Shown: positions 36,118 through 45,720, counted from the stretch's first letter. The stretch: DNA of 64,000 bases from CAZHOV01 sp964534315 (GCA_964534315.1 CAZHOV010000002.1:1-64000), one strand, 5' to 3'. Notes: a model not told the origin generated them from the sequence alone. Translations and numbers: made by a program.

Positions 36118-36278
36118 TAAAAGCAATGTTTTATGGAATGAAAAACATTATAAACTTCTAATCCACTTTTTGCCCCTTCACGACACCGACACCTTGCCCC
36201 TTCCTTTTCCCCCTCATCAATTCCTATTTTCTCAATATCTCTTTATCTTCACCCATTATTTTTCAAAAACGGATACAG

Positions 36279-38348
36279 ATGAAATTTTCCCTTATTATTC
36301 CTGTTGTTTTAATCGCTGCTATGACTATTAACGCTCAAACGGATGATCCCTTCCTGTGGTTAGAAAATGTTGATGATGAAAAAGCGATGGAATGGGTTGA
36401 GAAACAAAATAAACAATCTGTTAGCGAATTAACGGCTTCCCCCCACTTCGAACCCATCTTTCAGAAAAATATGGAAATCCTCAACTCCAAGGAGCGAATC
36501 CCGTACCCTTCCCTGATCGGCGGAAAAGTGTATAACTTCTGGCAGGATGATGTACACGAAAGAGGTATCTGGAGAAGATGTGACCAAAAAAGCTACCTGG
36601 ATGGTAATCCCAACTGGGAAATCCTGCTGGATATCGATAAAATGGCCGAAGAGGATGACATCCAATGGGTGTATAAGGGATCTCAGGGACTGTTTCCGGA
36701 CTACAATAGGTTTTTGGTTTCGCTGTCCAAAGGGGGCGGAGATGCGGTCGTCACCAGAGAGTTTGACGTAGAAAAAAAGGAATTTGTTAAAGATGGCTTT
36801 TACCTGCCTGAGGCAAAGGGAGGCATGGATTGGATCGATATCAATACGGTGATGGTGGCCACTACCTACGAAGCTCCGGCAACTACTTCGGGATACTCTC
36901 GCCAGGTAAAGATCTGGAAGCGGGGAACGGATCTGAAAGATGCCACCTTACTTTATGAAGGACAGGAAACAGATGTTGGAACCTGGGGTGGAACCTTCCA
37001 TACCAAAGAACGGGTCTATCAATTGGTCACTCAAGCCACCACCTTTTACACCTCCAAAAAACTGGTAGTCGAAAACGGCGAATTGATAACGCTGGATGTT
37101 CCTGACGATGCCTCTTTCTCCGGTTTCTTTAAAGAAAATGTCATTATGGAGTTGAAATCGGATTGGACGGTTGAAGATAAAACTTACCGGCAGGGAGCAG
37201 TAATCAGTATTCCTTATAATGATCTTATTAAAGGTGGAAAAAACTTTACCGTCATCATTCAGCCCGATGAAAAATCGAGCGTGTCTTCTGTCCGAAACAC
37301 TAAAAATCGCGTTTTGGTTAATATGCTGACGAATGTAAAAAGTGAATTGTTTGCCTACACCCTTGAAGACGGAAAATGGATAAAGGAACAAGTCGATGCA
37401 CCTGACTTTGGAACCATAAGCATAGGTTCTACCGATCGCAATTCCGATCAATATTTCTTTTACTTCTCCAATTTCCTAAATCCCTCCACTCAATATCTGG
37501 CTGATGCCGTAACTGGCGAGGTAAAGAAAGTTCAATCGCTACCGGCCTTCTTCGAAGCTGATAAATATAAGGTAAAGCAATTTTTTGCTACTTCAAAAGA
37601 CGGGACTAAAATCCCTTATTTTGTGGTTAGTAGTAAGAGTATAAAGTTGGACGGAAAAAATCCGACCTTATTATATGCCTATGGCGGATTTGAAGTCTCG
37701 GTACGGCCAAATTATTCGGCCACTACCGGAACGGGATGGCTAGAAAATGGAGGTGTTTATGTACTGGCCAATATTCGCGGAGGAGGCGAATTCGGCCCCA
37801 AATGGCACCAGGCGGGATTAAAAGAAAATCGGCAAAGAGTATATGACGATTTTGCCGCTGTGGCCGAAGATCTCATCGATAAGAAAATCACTTCTTCTGA
37901 CCACCTCGGCATCATGGGAGGAAGCAATGGCGGTCTGCTGGTTGGCGTGGCCTTCACCCAACGTCCTGATCTCTACAATGCAGTGGTTTGCGCGGTTCCG
38001 TTGTTAGATATGAAGCGCTACAGTAAACTCCTGGCAGGAGCCAGTTGGATGGGGGAGTACGGCGATCCCGATAAGCCGGAAGAATGGGCTTACATTAAGG
38101 AATATTCGCCCTATCATAATCTTAGCAAAGCCGGAGAATACCCTAAAGTTTTCTTCTATACTTCCACCAGAGATGACCGGGTTCATCCGGGCCATGCCCG
38201 TAAAATGGTTGCCAAAATGAAGGATATGGGACATGAAGTCTTTTACTTCGAGAATACAGAAGGTGGACATGCAGCAGCTACTACCAATGAGCAACGAGCA
38301 AAAATGAATGCCATGGTTTATTCTTATTTGCTCATGCAATTGGAATAA
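36279..38348 (+). CDS. Prolyl oligopeptidase (S9A family)
   Basis: A 689-residue exported serine peptidase. A signal peptide (residues 1-19, ending INAQ) is followed by the seven-bladed propeller cap (about 70-410) and the alpha/beta-hydrolase domain (about 430-689). The catalytic Ser lies in GIMGGSNGGLLVGVA, the Asp in STRDDRVHPGHARKM and the His in TEGGHAAATTNEQ. YGGFEVSVRPNYS forms the usual oxyanion-side strand. Length and order match bacterial prolyl endopeptidases. It likely degrades short proline-containing peptides in the periplasm. Monocistronic, followed by a TetR gene. Confidence 0.92.
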   Translation: MKFSLIIPVVLIAAMTINAQTDDPFLWLENVDDEKAMEWVEKQNKQSVSELTASPHFEPIFQKNMEILNSKERIPYPSLIGGKVYNFWQDDVHERGIWRRCDQKSYLDGNPNWEILLDIDKMAEEDDIQWVYKGSQGLFPDYNRFLVSLSKGGGDAVVTREFDVEKKEFVKDGFYLPEAKGGMDWIDINTVMVATTYEAPATTSGYSRQVKIWKRGTDLKDATLLYEGQETDVGTWGGTFHTKERVYQLVTQATTFYTSKKLVVENGELITLDVPDDASFSGFFKENVIMELKSDWTVEDKTYRQGAVISIPYNDLIKGGKNFTVIIQPDEKSSVSSVRNTKNRVLVNMLTNVKSELFAYTLEDGKWIKEQVDAPDFGTISIGSTDRNSDQYFFYFSNFLNPSTQYLADAVTGEVKKVQSLPAFFEADKYKVKQFFATSKDGTKIPYFVVSSKSIKLDGKNPTLLYAYGGFEVSVRPNYSATTGTGWLENGGVYVLANIRGGGEFGPKWHQAGLKENRQRVYDDFAAVAEDLIDKKITSSDHLGIMGGSNGGLLVGVAFTQRPDLYNAVVCAVPLLDMKRYSKLLAGASWMGEYGDPDKPEEWAYIKEYSPYHNLSKAGEYPKVFFYTSTRDDRVHPGHARKMVAKMKDMGHEVFYFENTEGGHAAATTNEQRAKMNAMVYSYLLMQLE

Positions 38349-38476
38349 TGAAGCAGGGAACCTGTAAAAATTCTTAAAAGGAAACTACTTTTTTCTAATA
38401 GTTTTACTAGTTTTGTAATAGAGAAGGCTTTGGTAGTTTAAAGCTTTCCGTACCAATTCAATGAATAAGCTAAGAG

Positions 38477-39148
38477 ATGTCAGTTTCTATACAGGTAAAA
38501 GTAAACCCCAATCTCTATTTGAGAGATCCGCAGGATACCAACTTGGGTAGAAGTATCATTGAACAAGGTATTCTACTATTAGATGAGTTGGGGCTTGAAA
38601 AATTTACATTTAAAAAGCTGGCGGAGCGCATTGGTTCGACAGAGGCTTCGATTTACCGGTATTTCTCTAATAAACATGCCTTTTTAGTCTATCTCTTATC
38701 CTGGTATTGGGAATGGATGAAGTTTCGGCTCGACTTCAACACCATGAATGTCGAATCGCCAAAAGAAAAATTGAAAATCGCGATCAAGACCATCGTCGAC
38801 AATATAAAATTAAGTACGCCTGCAGAATATATCGATCGGGAAGCGTTACACCGCATTGTCATCGCTGAAAGCACCAAAGCCTACCATATAAAAGAGGTGG
38901 ATGAAGAAAATAAAAAAGGGTTTTTCCTTACTTACAAGGCTTTAAGTGGTAAGATCGCTTCCATCATCAAAGATATCAATCCCGAATTTCCCTATCCCAA
39001 TGCACTTGCTAGTAACCTGCTGGAGATGGGAAATAATCAAATCTATTTTGCTGAACACCTGCCCAGACTGACCGATCTTCATCGTAAAGACCTGAACAAC
39101 GAGGTGGAAAAGTTACTCACCTTCTTTGCCTTCAAATTGATCGAATAA
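38477..39148 (+). CDS. TetR/AcrR family transcriptional regulator
   Basis: A 223-residue regulator with an N-terminal helix-turn-helix at about 25-75: ILLLDELGLEKFTFKKLAER, then IGSTEASIYRYFSNKHAFLVYL. The remainder is an all-helical ligand-binding domain with no recognisable specificity. TetR proteins usually repress neighbouring genes; the S9 peptidase upstream is in the same direction and not an obvious target, and no transporter lies nearby. Target unknown. Confidence 0.85.
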   Translation: MSVSIQVKVNPNLYLRDPQDTNLGRSIIEQGILLLDELGLEKFTFKKLAERIGSTEASIYRYFSNKHAFLVYLLSWYWEWMKFRLDFNTMNVESPKEKLKIAIKTIVDNIKLSTPAEYIDREALHRIVIAESTKAYHIKEVDEENKKGFFLTYKALSGKIASIIKDINPEFPYPNALASNLLEMGNNQIYFAEHLPRLTDLHRKDLNNEVEKLLTFFAFKLIE

Positions 39149-39151
39149 ACA

Positions 39152-39403
39152 TTACGGATTGCGAGGTGGGCGCTTATTCCTATTATCATGATTTTTAACA
39201 ATATGCGCACACTGCTCTTTGAAACTCATGATCTCGGGGGTGGGTTTAAATTCGAGATGTTCTTCCGGCATGGATTCAACCAACTCCAAGGTGTAATTTT
39301 TAGCATTTTCCCACTTTTTTTCAAATTCTTTTAAAAAGTTTTCACCTTCTGGAACCCCTGAAAATAAAAGGGTGGAAGCCAAAACGAAGAGGGAAAAAAT
39401 CAT
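39152..39403 (-). pseudogene. DinB-like protein, C-terminally truncated
   Basis: An 83-residue frame with a signal-like start (FSLFVLASTLLFSG) and the first two helices of a DinB-superfamily four-helix bundle: WENAKNYTLELVESMPEEHL, then FKPTPEIMSFKEQCAHIVKN. The conserved metal-binding His is in the last motif. Normal relatives continue for another 80-90 residues with two more metal-ligand His; here the chain turns into a basic tail (RNKRPPRNP) and stops 3 nt from the end of the convergent TetR gene. It is probably a deletion remnant. Confidence 0.6.
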
Positions 39404-39519
39404 AATTTCAATTTTTTTTTAATTACCTGGCAGCGGAAAAAATGACCTATACGTTATACTAAAAACTCCAACACCCAGCGGGCATTGGAGCAACCTAAAA
39501 TCAGATGATGAAAAAACTT

Positions 39520-39846
39520 CTAAACTGCAAAACTCTCGCCACAACCGCAAGTTCGAGAGGCGTTAGGGTTGTGGAAGTAGAATCCTTTACCATTGAGTCC
39601 TCTTGAGAACTCCAATGTACTATTACAGAGGTAAAGGAAACTCTTCAGGTCGGTTACCACTTTCACATTGTTGTCCTCGAAAATCTGGTCATCCGCCTTG
39701 AGATCGTTATCAAAATCCAATTGATACGTCAAGCCAGAGCAACCGCCGCTGGTAACGCTTACCCGGAGAAAGTAATCATTATTCCAACCCTCTTCCGCTT
39801 TAATTTCTTCTATTCGCTGTTTCGCACTTTCGGCAACATGTAACAT
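39520..39846 (-). CDS. A-type iron-sulfur carrier (IscA/SufA/ErpA family)
   Basis: A 108-residue HesB-type protein. The three conserved cysteines are all present: the first in SGGCSGLTYQLDF and the C-x-C pair in SRTCGCGESFAV at the C-terminus. A-type carriers deliver Fe-S clusters to apoproteins. The gene lies 154 nt downstream of a cysteine desulfurase on the same strand, which supports a role in cluster assembly. Sequence alone does not distinguish IscA, SufA and ErpA, so no symbol is given. Confidence 0.9.
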   Translation of the reverse strand: MLHVAESAKQRIEEIKAEEGWNNDYFLRVSVTSGGCSGLTYQLDFDNDLKADDQIFEDNNVKVVTDLKSFLYLCNSTLEFSRGLNGKGFYFHNPNASRTCGCGESFAV

Positions 39847-40000
39847 AATTCCTTTATTTATTGCCGTTTTCCCTGAGAGTGTTGGGAAAACAAGTTAAAA
39901 AATAAACATTAATTATTCAAGAAATACTAAAATATTGAACAAATTATAGTATAAATTGATTCATTATCAAAATAATTAACATTTTCTTAAGGATTTTTTT

Positions 40001-41200
40001 TCAACTCACATCAATTCCTTCCTTAAACATTTCCCAAATCGGGCTTTCTGCCCTTAACCGGTGTACTCCTTTTACTATCTTTTCGACGGCATATGCTACG
40101 TCTTCTTTTTTGGTAAATCGCCCCACGCTAAAACGAACCGCTCCGTCCAGCGCATCGCGTTTCAATCCCATTGCTTTTAATACATGAGAAGGCTCCAGGG
40201 AGGCCGAAGAACAAGCAGAACCCGTTGATGCAGCGATCTCCTGGTTAAATGTGGCCAACAACCCTTCGCTATCTACAAACCGAAACGAAATATTGGTAAC
40301 GTTGGGAGAACGGTGTACGATGCTGCCATTCACGTAGGTTTCTTCTAGTTGCATAGTTAGCTGCTCTTCCAGATAATCTCTGAGGGTAGCTGTCCACTTG
40401 GCATCCTTGCCCATCTCTTTCCCGGCCAACGCCGCCGCCGCACCAAACCCGACAATCCCCGGTACATTGAGGGTGCCCGAGCGCATCCCGTCCTCATGCC
40501 CGCCACCGTCAATCGAAGGAGCCAGACGGACGCGCGGCTGCTTTCTATTGACAAATAAAGCGCCTACACCTTTAGGACCATACATCTTGTGGGCCGTAAA
40601 AGCCATTAAATGAACGCCGGTCTGCTTAGGGTTTACCGGTATTTTCCCGACTGCCTGGGTAGCATCGCTAAAAAAGAGTACTCCTTTTTCTGAGCATAGT
40701 TTACCTATATCTCTCATAGGCTGGATCACTCCGGTTTCATTATTCACCCACATTACGCTTACCAAGACCGTATCCTCCCGAATGGCCGCCCGCAATTCAT
40801 CCAGATCAATCAACCCTTCCTTATCTACAGAAAGGTAGGTAACCTCGCCCCCCATCTTTTCTATTCGCTTGCAGGCATCTAAAACGGCGCTATGCTCTGT
40901 TTTAAGGGTGATCAAATGATTTCCTTTACGTTTGTAGAGCTCAAAAACACCTTTTAAAGCCAGATTGTCGGACTCCGTAGCTCCTGAAGTAAAAATGAGC
41001 TCTGAAGGTTCTACTCCGATCAATTCCGCGATTTGCATCCTCGCTCTGTCAACGGCGTCTTTGGCCTCCCAGCCAAACGGATGGTTGCGGCTGGCTGCAT
41101 TACCGGGCTTGTCATAAAAGTAAGGAAGCATCTGATCGACCACCCTGGTGTCACAAGGAGTAGTCGAATTATAATCCAAATATATTCTTCGTTGACTCAT
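40001..41200 (-). CDS. iscS: Cysteine desulfurase (IscS-like)
   Basis: A 399-residue class V PLP enzyme. The N-terminal YLDYNSTTPCDTRVV, the HSAV cofactor-side His, the PLP-stacking segment SDATQAVGKIPV, the Schiff-base Lys in FTAHKMYGPKG and the catalytic cysteine loop STGSACSSASLEPSHVL are all in order. The tail is long enough for IscS-type group I enzymes, and the loop ACSS is extended as in IscS rather than SufS. It mobilises sulfur from cysteine for Fe-S clusters and also for molybdopterin and thio-tRNA. The divergent neighbour is moaE, which fits sulfur supply to molybdopterin. Confidence 0.92.
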   Translation of the reverse strand: MSQRRIYLDYNSTTPCDTRVVDQMLPYFYDKPGNAASRNHPFGWEAKDAVDRARMQIAELIGVEPSELIFTSGATESDNLALKGVFELYKRKGNHLITLKTEHSAVLDACKRIEKMGGEVTYLSVDKEGLIDLDELRAAIREDTVLVSVMWVNNETGVIQPMRDIGKLCSEKGVLFFSDATQAVGKIPVNPKQTGVHLMAFTAHKMYGPKGVGALFVNRKQPRVRLAPSIDGGGHEDGMRSGTLNVPGIVGFGAAAALAGKEMGKDAKWTATLRDYLEEQLTMQLEETYVNGSIVHRSPNVTNISFRFVDSEGLLATFNQEIAASTGSACSSASLEPSHVLKAMGLKRDALDGAVRFSVGRFTKKEDVAYAVEKIVKGVHRLRAESPIWEMFKEGIDVS

Positions 41201-41290
41201 TTTATCATTTATATTTGTATTTGGGTTGGCGTCGTTTTAAAGGTATTTGAGCCATCCCCTAGTGGGTTTTTTATCGATGAACATTTAATT

Positions 41291-41707
41291 ATGATTTCAA
41301 TTGTTCTCACAGACCAGGAACTAGATCCTCAAGAGTGTTCGTTACTCGTCGCTTCCAATAGTAGTGGCGGAACAGTGCTCTTTATCGGAACCGTAAGGGA
41401 TCATACGGAGGACCGGGCTGTCAAATATCTGGATTTCGAGGCTTACAAACCTATGGCAATTTCCGAAATGCAAAAGATCGCAGAAAAGGCGATCGGTCAG
41501 TGGCCGGTAGAACATATTGCCATTCATCACCGTATCGGAAAACTGGAGATCAGCGAAATCGCCGTCATCATAGCGGTATCCACCCCGCATCGCAAAGAGG
41601 CGTTCGAAGCCTGTCAGTTTTGTATCGATACACTCAAAGAAACTGTCCCCATCTGGAAAAAAGAAGTTTTCGAAGATGGAGAAGTGTGGGTTTCATCAAC
41701 TCCTTGA
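41291..41707 (+). CDS. moaE: Molybdopterin synthase catalytic subunit MoaE
   Basis: A 138-residue protein from the ATG at 41291. A longer frame from 41033 would overlap the 5' part of iscS on the other strand and adds no MoaE sequence. Motifs: GTVRDHTEDRAVKYLDFEAY, HRIGKLEISEIAVIIAV, HRKEAFEACQFCIDTLKETV and the active-site Lys of PIWKKE. It converts cyclic pyranopterin monophosphate to molybdopterin with MoaD. No moaD is visible in the window. The 3' end overlaps the convergent mobA gene by 12 nt. Confidence 0.93.
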   Translation: MISIVLTDQELDPQECSLLVASNSSGGTVLFIGTVRDHTEDRAVKYLDFEAYKPMAISEMQKIAEKAIGQWPVEHIAIHHRIGKLEISEIAVIIAVSTPHRKEAFEACQFCIDTLKETVPIWKKEVFEDGEVWVSSTP

Positions 41708-42865
41708 CCGAAGGATTAGCTTTCTTACTTCGTCTGCTTCTTCTCGGGTATTAACATTCTTTAATGCTCCTGGATTTTTGGCTTCAATCAACTCAATGGG
41801 GGAGTTAATGAGCACCTTTCTGGGACACGAATAGCCTTGTGCCAAAAACTGAAATAAGACCGGATAACTTCTAGGCTCCCAGATGGTAATCAAAGGTTCT
41901 GGAAATTCATTTTCAGGACTCTGGAAAGCCGTTGCTACTTTTGAAGGATTCCTACCTGCAGTCAATTGATCTAACGCACCGTGGTCCAATAAAGGTAAAT
42001 CACAGGCAGCTACCAGCCAGGCCGCATTGGGGTCCGATCGAAAAGCGGAAAGTATAGCTCCGTAAGGTCCTAACCCAGTAAACACATCCAATATGAACCG
42101 AAACTCCGGATGTTCTTCACGCTCCTGATAGGGTCGGACCGACCAGAACACTTCTTTGCAAAAGGGTTTTAGGAGGCCACCCACCACCTCTCGCTGAGGT
42201 TTCCCATGATAATTCATCAAGCCTTTATCCGTACCCATTCGCTTACTTAACCCTCCAGCTAATACCAGTCCTTTTACAGGAGGTGGCGTAAGTTGGGATC
42301 GAAGAAAGGATTCAATCTTATCCAGATGCTTCACCGAGTATACCGGGATATTTCCCCATTGGTCTAAGTGATCCTTCAAAAAAGGATAGATTTCTGTTTG
42401 CCCGTCTTGTAGTAAAATCAACTCCACATTAGTAAGTCGATCTAATTTTCTTTTTAGAGAATCCTCTTTTTTGGGGTCTATTACTACAATCTGGGCCTTG
42501 GCCTTGAAGTGATTTCCGTTGACAAGCACTAGATCTGCTCCATTGAAATATTGCCGATATTGATAGCTGTCAAATCCTTCGGTAGTATTAAACTGGTGAT
42601 AGTGAATTTTGTCGGTATATTCTATACGACCACCTGCATCCATCGTAGAAGGTAGGTCTGGGATATCATCATCGGCATGAGCGTGATCTGCATCCACATA
42701 TCCAACGGAGAAATCTCCAGACAATCTGGAGATCAATGTTTTTGATAGCTGTTGGATTTCTCCACAGGGTGTTCCGATGATTGCCCATTCGTTTCGGCCG
42801 AAAAAGCCAAGGTCTGGTTTTGCCAGCTTGGCATGTTTTTGATGTTTAGGTTCTTTTGAAATCAC
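41696..42865 (-). CDS. mobA: Molybdenum cofactor guanylyltransferase MobA with degenerate MobB-like N-terminal half
   Basis: A 389-residue two-part protein. Residues 1-190 resemble MobB: a beta-alpha-beta start, the DADHAHADDD stretch and YRQYFNGADLVLVNGNHFKA. But the P-loop position reads GTPCGEIQQLSKT instead of G-x4-G-K-T/S, so GTP binding is probably lost. Residues 197-389 are a nucleotidyltransferase domain with LVLAGGLSKRMGTDKGLM, CDLPLL and the final NVNTREEAD, the MobA signature. MobA attaches GMP to molybdopterin. The start overlaps the moaC stop by 20 nt, so the two genes are coupled. Confidence 0.87.
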   Translation of the reverse strand: MISKEPKHQKHAKLAKPDLGFFGRNEWAIIGTPCGEIQQLSKTLISRLSGDFSVGYVDADHAHADDDIPDLPSTMDAGGRIEYTDKIHYHQFNTTEGFDSYQYRQYFNGADLVLVNGNHFKAKAQIVVIDPKKEDSLKRKLDRLTNVELILLQDGQTEIYPFLKDHLDQWGNIPVYSVKHLDKIESFLRSQLTPPPVKGLVLAGGLSKRMGTDKGLMNYHGKPQREVVGGLLKPFCKEVFWSVRPYQEREEHPEFRFILDVFTGLGPYGAILSAFRSDPNAAWLVAACDLPLLDHGALDQLTAGRNPSKVATAFQSPENEFPEPLITIWEPRSYPVLFQFLAQGYSCPRKVLINSPIELIEAKNPGALKNVNTREEADEVRKLILRSRS

Positions 42866-43319
42866 GCTTACCTCCTTTCTTTTCCATTAATTTAATTTCT
42901 TTAATGATAATATCATGAGAAAACCCCTTGCACATATCGTAGATTGTCAGGGCGGCGACGGTAGCCCCTGTGAGCGCTTCCATTTCTACTCCCGTTTTAC
43001 CAGTTAACTCGGCGGTACAACCAATGATAATATCTTTATCTATAACACTGATATCGATGGTACAGTTTTCAAGGCCAAGGGGATGACAAAGCGGAATAAG
43101 ATCGCTGGTCTTCTTGGCGCCCATAATTCCCGCCAGGATAGCGGTCCTGAAAACAGGCCCTTTTTTGGTAGCAATTTCTTCGCCTTCCAGCTTTTCTAAC
43201 ACCTCATCGGGCAGGTTAATAACTGCCCGGGCTTTGGCAATGCGTTTGGTGGCCTGTTTCTCTCCCACGTTGACCATAAAGGGATTCCCTTTGGGATCTA
43301 AATGACTGAATTCGCTCAT
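42846..43319 (-). CDS. moaC: Cyclic pyranopterin monophosphate synthase MoaC
   Basis: A 157-residue protein with the expected MoaC motifs: FSHLDPKGNPFMVNVGEK, RTAILAGIMGAKKTSDLIPL, CHPLGLENCTIDI and the active-site segment MEALTGATVAALTIYDMCKG. The C-terminal KLMEKKGGKRDF is typical. It performs the second step of molybdopterin synthesis together with MoaA, which is not in this window. It is the first gene of a moaC-mobA transcript. Confidence 0.94.
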   Translation of the reverse strand: MSEFSHLDPKGNPFMVNVGEKQATKRIAKARAVINLPDEVLEKLEGEEIATKKGPVFRTAILAGIMGAKKTSDLIPLCHPLGLENCTIDISVIDKDIIIGCTAELTGKTGVEMEALTGATVAALTIYDMCKGFSHDIIIKEIKLMEKKGGKRDFKRT

Positions 43320-43527
43320 ATCTATTTTTTTACCATATTCCTATGGAGGACTATTTTTTGGTATGATAAAGTTTTCAGCATGTAAACTTCTAGGTCTGCT
43401 TTGCTGATTAGATTTAGTAAGAACAAAAGTTAATATCTGCACATTGGGGACGAAACTCATGAACCATACAGCCGCAGTATCCAGCTTTGATAGGGTATTG
43501 AGACTCCCATTTATTCTAACCAGCTTT

Positions 43528-44016
43528 TCAAATTGTTAGCACTGTATGTTTACTGATTTTTGACTGAATTTTCAACAAAATTTCTTCCAGCTCAATATTA
43601 GCTTTTGCTTTCAACCCAAGGCATTTTGCCAATCCTTCACTATCAGTGCTCAATCTTTCAGATAACTCAATGGCATAAGTTTTATCTTTTTGTTCCTCAA
43701 TACTATATGAGTGGAAATGCATTGAATTACCAATCTTTGCAGCACCAACATCAGAGAATGAAAATTCTTTTTTCATATAATCGACTAGACAATCCTGAAA
43801 GACTAATACCAAATGCTTACCAAGATGCTCGAAGGTATCTATTTTATGATGCAATTGAATCAAAATAGTTTTAGCCGTCATTTTCCAATTGATACCAAAA
43901 CTTTTCTTGGCTAAATCTCTACTTTCTACTTTTCCTCCTTTACTATTAATAAATTTCTGACGTTCGTTCCAAACTGTTCCTGTAGTATCCATTGTTTGAA
44001 GCTCTATCCCGACAAA
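43528..44016 (-). pseudogene. NotI-like type II restriction endonuclease, C-terminal remnant
   Basis: The open frame (154 residues from an internal Met at 43992) continues upstream without a start as FVGIELQTMDTTGTVWNERQ, which is typical of the NotI-like restriction endonuclease family. NWKMTAKTILIQLHHKIDTF and LGKHLVLVFQDCLVDYM follow in the normal order. The N-terminal part of the enzyme is missing. Directly upstream, in another frame, is the start of a DNA methyltransferase, so a deletion has fused the two genes. The NotI assignment is from memory of the family pattern and is moderately certain. Confidence 0.6.
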
Positions 44017-44017
44017 G

Positions 44018-44245
44018 TAAATTACTTATAAATTCTTTAGGTGACTTTTCTAATCCGATTCCTCCGCCCGAATACTGTCTCTGTCCCCAATATGGCGGAC
44101 TTGTAATGCAACAATCGATCGAATTCTCAGGCAGTTGTTGAAGGGTTTCAATTACGTCTCCACAAAAATACATTGGCAAAATAGATCTATTATGCTGATA
44201 ATCAGCAAACTCTTGAGCGATTCCTTTATTTATATTTCCATTCAT
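44018..44245 (-). pseudogene. DNA methyltransferase (N4/N6 type), N-terminal remnant
   Basis: The first ~76 residues of an amino-methyltransferase: a short start, YFCGDVIETLQQLPENSIDC, the catalytic motif IV TSPPYWGQRQY and GIGLEKSPKEFISNL. After that the frame changes abruptly into sequence that belongs, in another frame, to the endonuclease remnant. The target-recognition and SAM-binding parts are absent. Together the two fragments are a collapsed restriction-modification pair lodged between moaC and moeA. Confidence 0.75.
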
Positions 44246-44523
44246 AGCGCTATTTTAGTGTATTTTATTCAAACTTCTGAAAATTTTTATTTATCGCTTA
44301 AAGTTGATTAGAACATTTCGCTAAAATTCACCGAAGAGGTTGATGAATTAACGGGTGCTAGCATCCAAAATTAGGATAGCCACTAAAACTATTCCATAGG
44401 AACGATTTTCTCACACCCATGCTTCTCATAAGTTGAGAGATACTTTTCATTCCACCCTTTCAAAATTAAAGTTGGCAAAAAGGAAGCAAAAAGTCAAAAG
44501 TAGTTTCCACAAACATGCTCAAA

Positions 44524-45720
44524 TTAACGAAACGAGAGGAGCGGATAGGCCTCTCCTGCTTTAAACTCCGATTTTGAGGCGGGTAATTCCAGAAAACCAT
44601 CGGCATCTGCCAAATTGGCCAGGTCTCCCGAACCGTGCCCTATGACGGGTATCGCATAAAACTGGCCCCCCTCTACGAAGGCGGTGCGCACCTGTAAAAA
44701 ATACTGGAGGTCAGGTTTAAAACTAAAATCCTTACTCAGGGCCGCATATTTGTAGACCAATGGCTTTAGACCCAAAGAAGCTCTTAGCCACGGAACCACA
44801 TACCGGCAAGTACACATAAAAGAAGATACCGGATTGCCGGGGAGGGCAAAAACCACCTTATTCATAGGCGTTTTTCCAAACCAGAAAGGCTTTCCGGGGC
44901 GTTGTTTGATAAAGTGGAAGATTTTCTCCACTTGTAGCTTCTCCAACTCTTCAGGAATATAATCGAAATTACCTTTAGAGACACCTCCACTTAATATAAC
45001 GGCATGAAAATTCTCAAGCGCATGTAACAAATACCGGTGTATTTGGTAAGGATCATCGTTTACGTGGAAATTCTTAGCCTTTACACCATATTTTGACAGC
45101 AAGGCAGAGATGGCAAACACGTTAGACCGCCTGATCTGATGTCCCAGCGGTTTTTGATTCACATTAACCAATTCATCGCCGGTAGAGATGATCGCTATTT
45201 CAGGGACTTTTTTTACAGACAGCCTGTTCTTTCCCACAGAGGCAGCGATATTGATCTCCGCTGCAGATATAATTCTTCCTGAGGGTACGAGCAGGGTACC
45301 CAGTTTTCTATCCATCCCTTTCAAGTGTACATTTTGGCCGAATTTAATGTTGTCAACCAGCAAATGAGCGACGCCATTTTCTATTTTTAGATCTTCATAG
45401 CGGACGACGGTATCGGCATTTTCAGGGATAGATGCGCCGGTCATAATTTCTATGCAATTATTGGTAGCTCCGAGTGTGGTAGGTTCGGCTCCGGCAGCCT
45501 GCATTTCCTGCACAGTAAATGAGCGCTGCCCTTTTTCGAAATCTTCGAAGCGGAATGCGATGCCATCCATCATCACCCGGTCAAATGGAGGGAAGTCCCG
45601 GTCGGCCACCAAGTCTTCAGCCAATATTCGATGGAGAGACATTTCAAAAGGGACACTTTCCTCTCCCATATGAATGGCATTTTCAAGGACTAGATCGGTT
45701 GCGGTATTTACGTCTATCAC
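44524..45720 (-). CDS. moeA: Molybdopterin molybdotransferase MoeA
   Basis: A 398-residue MoeA/gephyrin-E-type protein. Motifs: FPPFDRVMMDGIAF, EIMTGASIPENADTVVRYED, ISTGDELV, the MPT-binding SGGVSKGNFDYIPEEL, and LPGNPVSSFMCTCRYV. The chain is the usual length and has domains I-IV. It inserts molybdate into adenylylated molybdopterin. It lies on the same strand as moaC-mobA but is separated from them by the restriction-modification remnant. It is downstream of the ATP synthase terminator, so it has its own promoter. Confidence 0.93.
   Translation of the reverse strand: MIDVNTATDLVLENAIHMGEESVPFEMSLHRILAEDLVADRDFPPFDRVMMDGIAFRFEDFEKGQRSFTVQEMQAAGAEPTTLGATNNCIEIMTGASIPENADTVVRYEDLKIENGVAHLLVDNIKFGQNVHLKGMDRKLGTLLVPSGRIISAAEINIAASVGKNRLSVKKVPEIAIISTGDELVNVNQKPLGHQIRRSNVFAISALLSKYGVKAKNFHVNDDPYQIHRYLLHALENFHAVILSGGVSKGNFDYIPEELEKLQVEKIFHFIKQRPGKPFWFGKTPMNKVVFALPGNPVSSFMCTCRYVVPWLRASLGLKPLVYKYAALSKDFSFKPDLQYFLQVRTAFVEGGQFYAIPVIGHGSGDLANLADADGFLELPASKSEFKAGEAYPLLSFR

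Noticed and set aside
36948..37451. A 167-codon minus-strand frame opposite the prolyl oligopeptidase.
   Set aside because: It lies wholly inside the propeller domain of a well-supported gene and has no protein-like features.
41033..41290. Longer start for moaE.
   Set aside because: The extra 86 residues overlap the 5' part of iscS on the other strand and do not resemble MoaE.
43410..43500. Cys-rich minus-strand string (GYCGCMVHEFRPQC) between the endonuclease remnant and moaC.
   Set aside because: It has no start codon after the preceding stop, is about 33 residues long and matches nothing I recognise; probably chance or debris.
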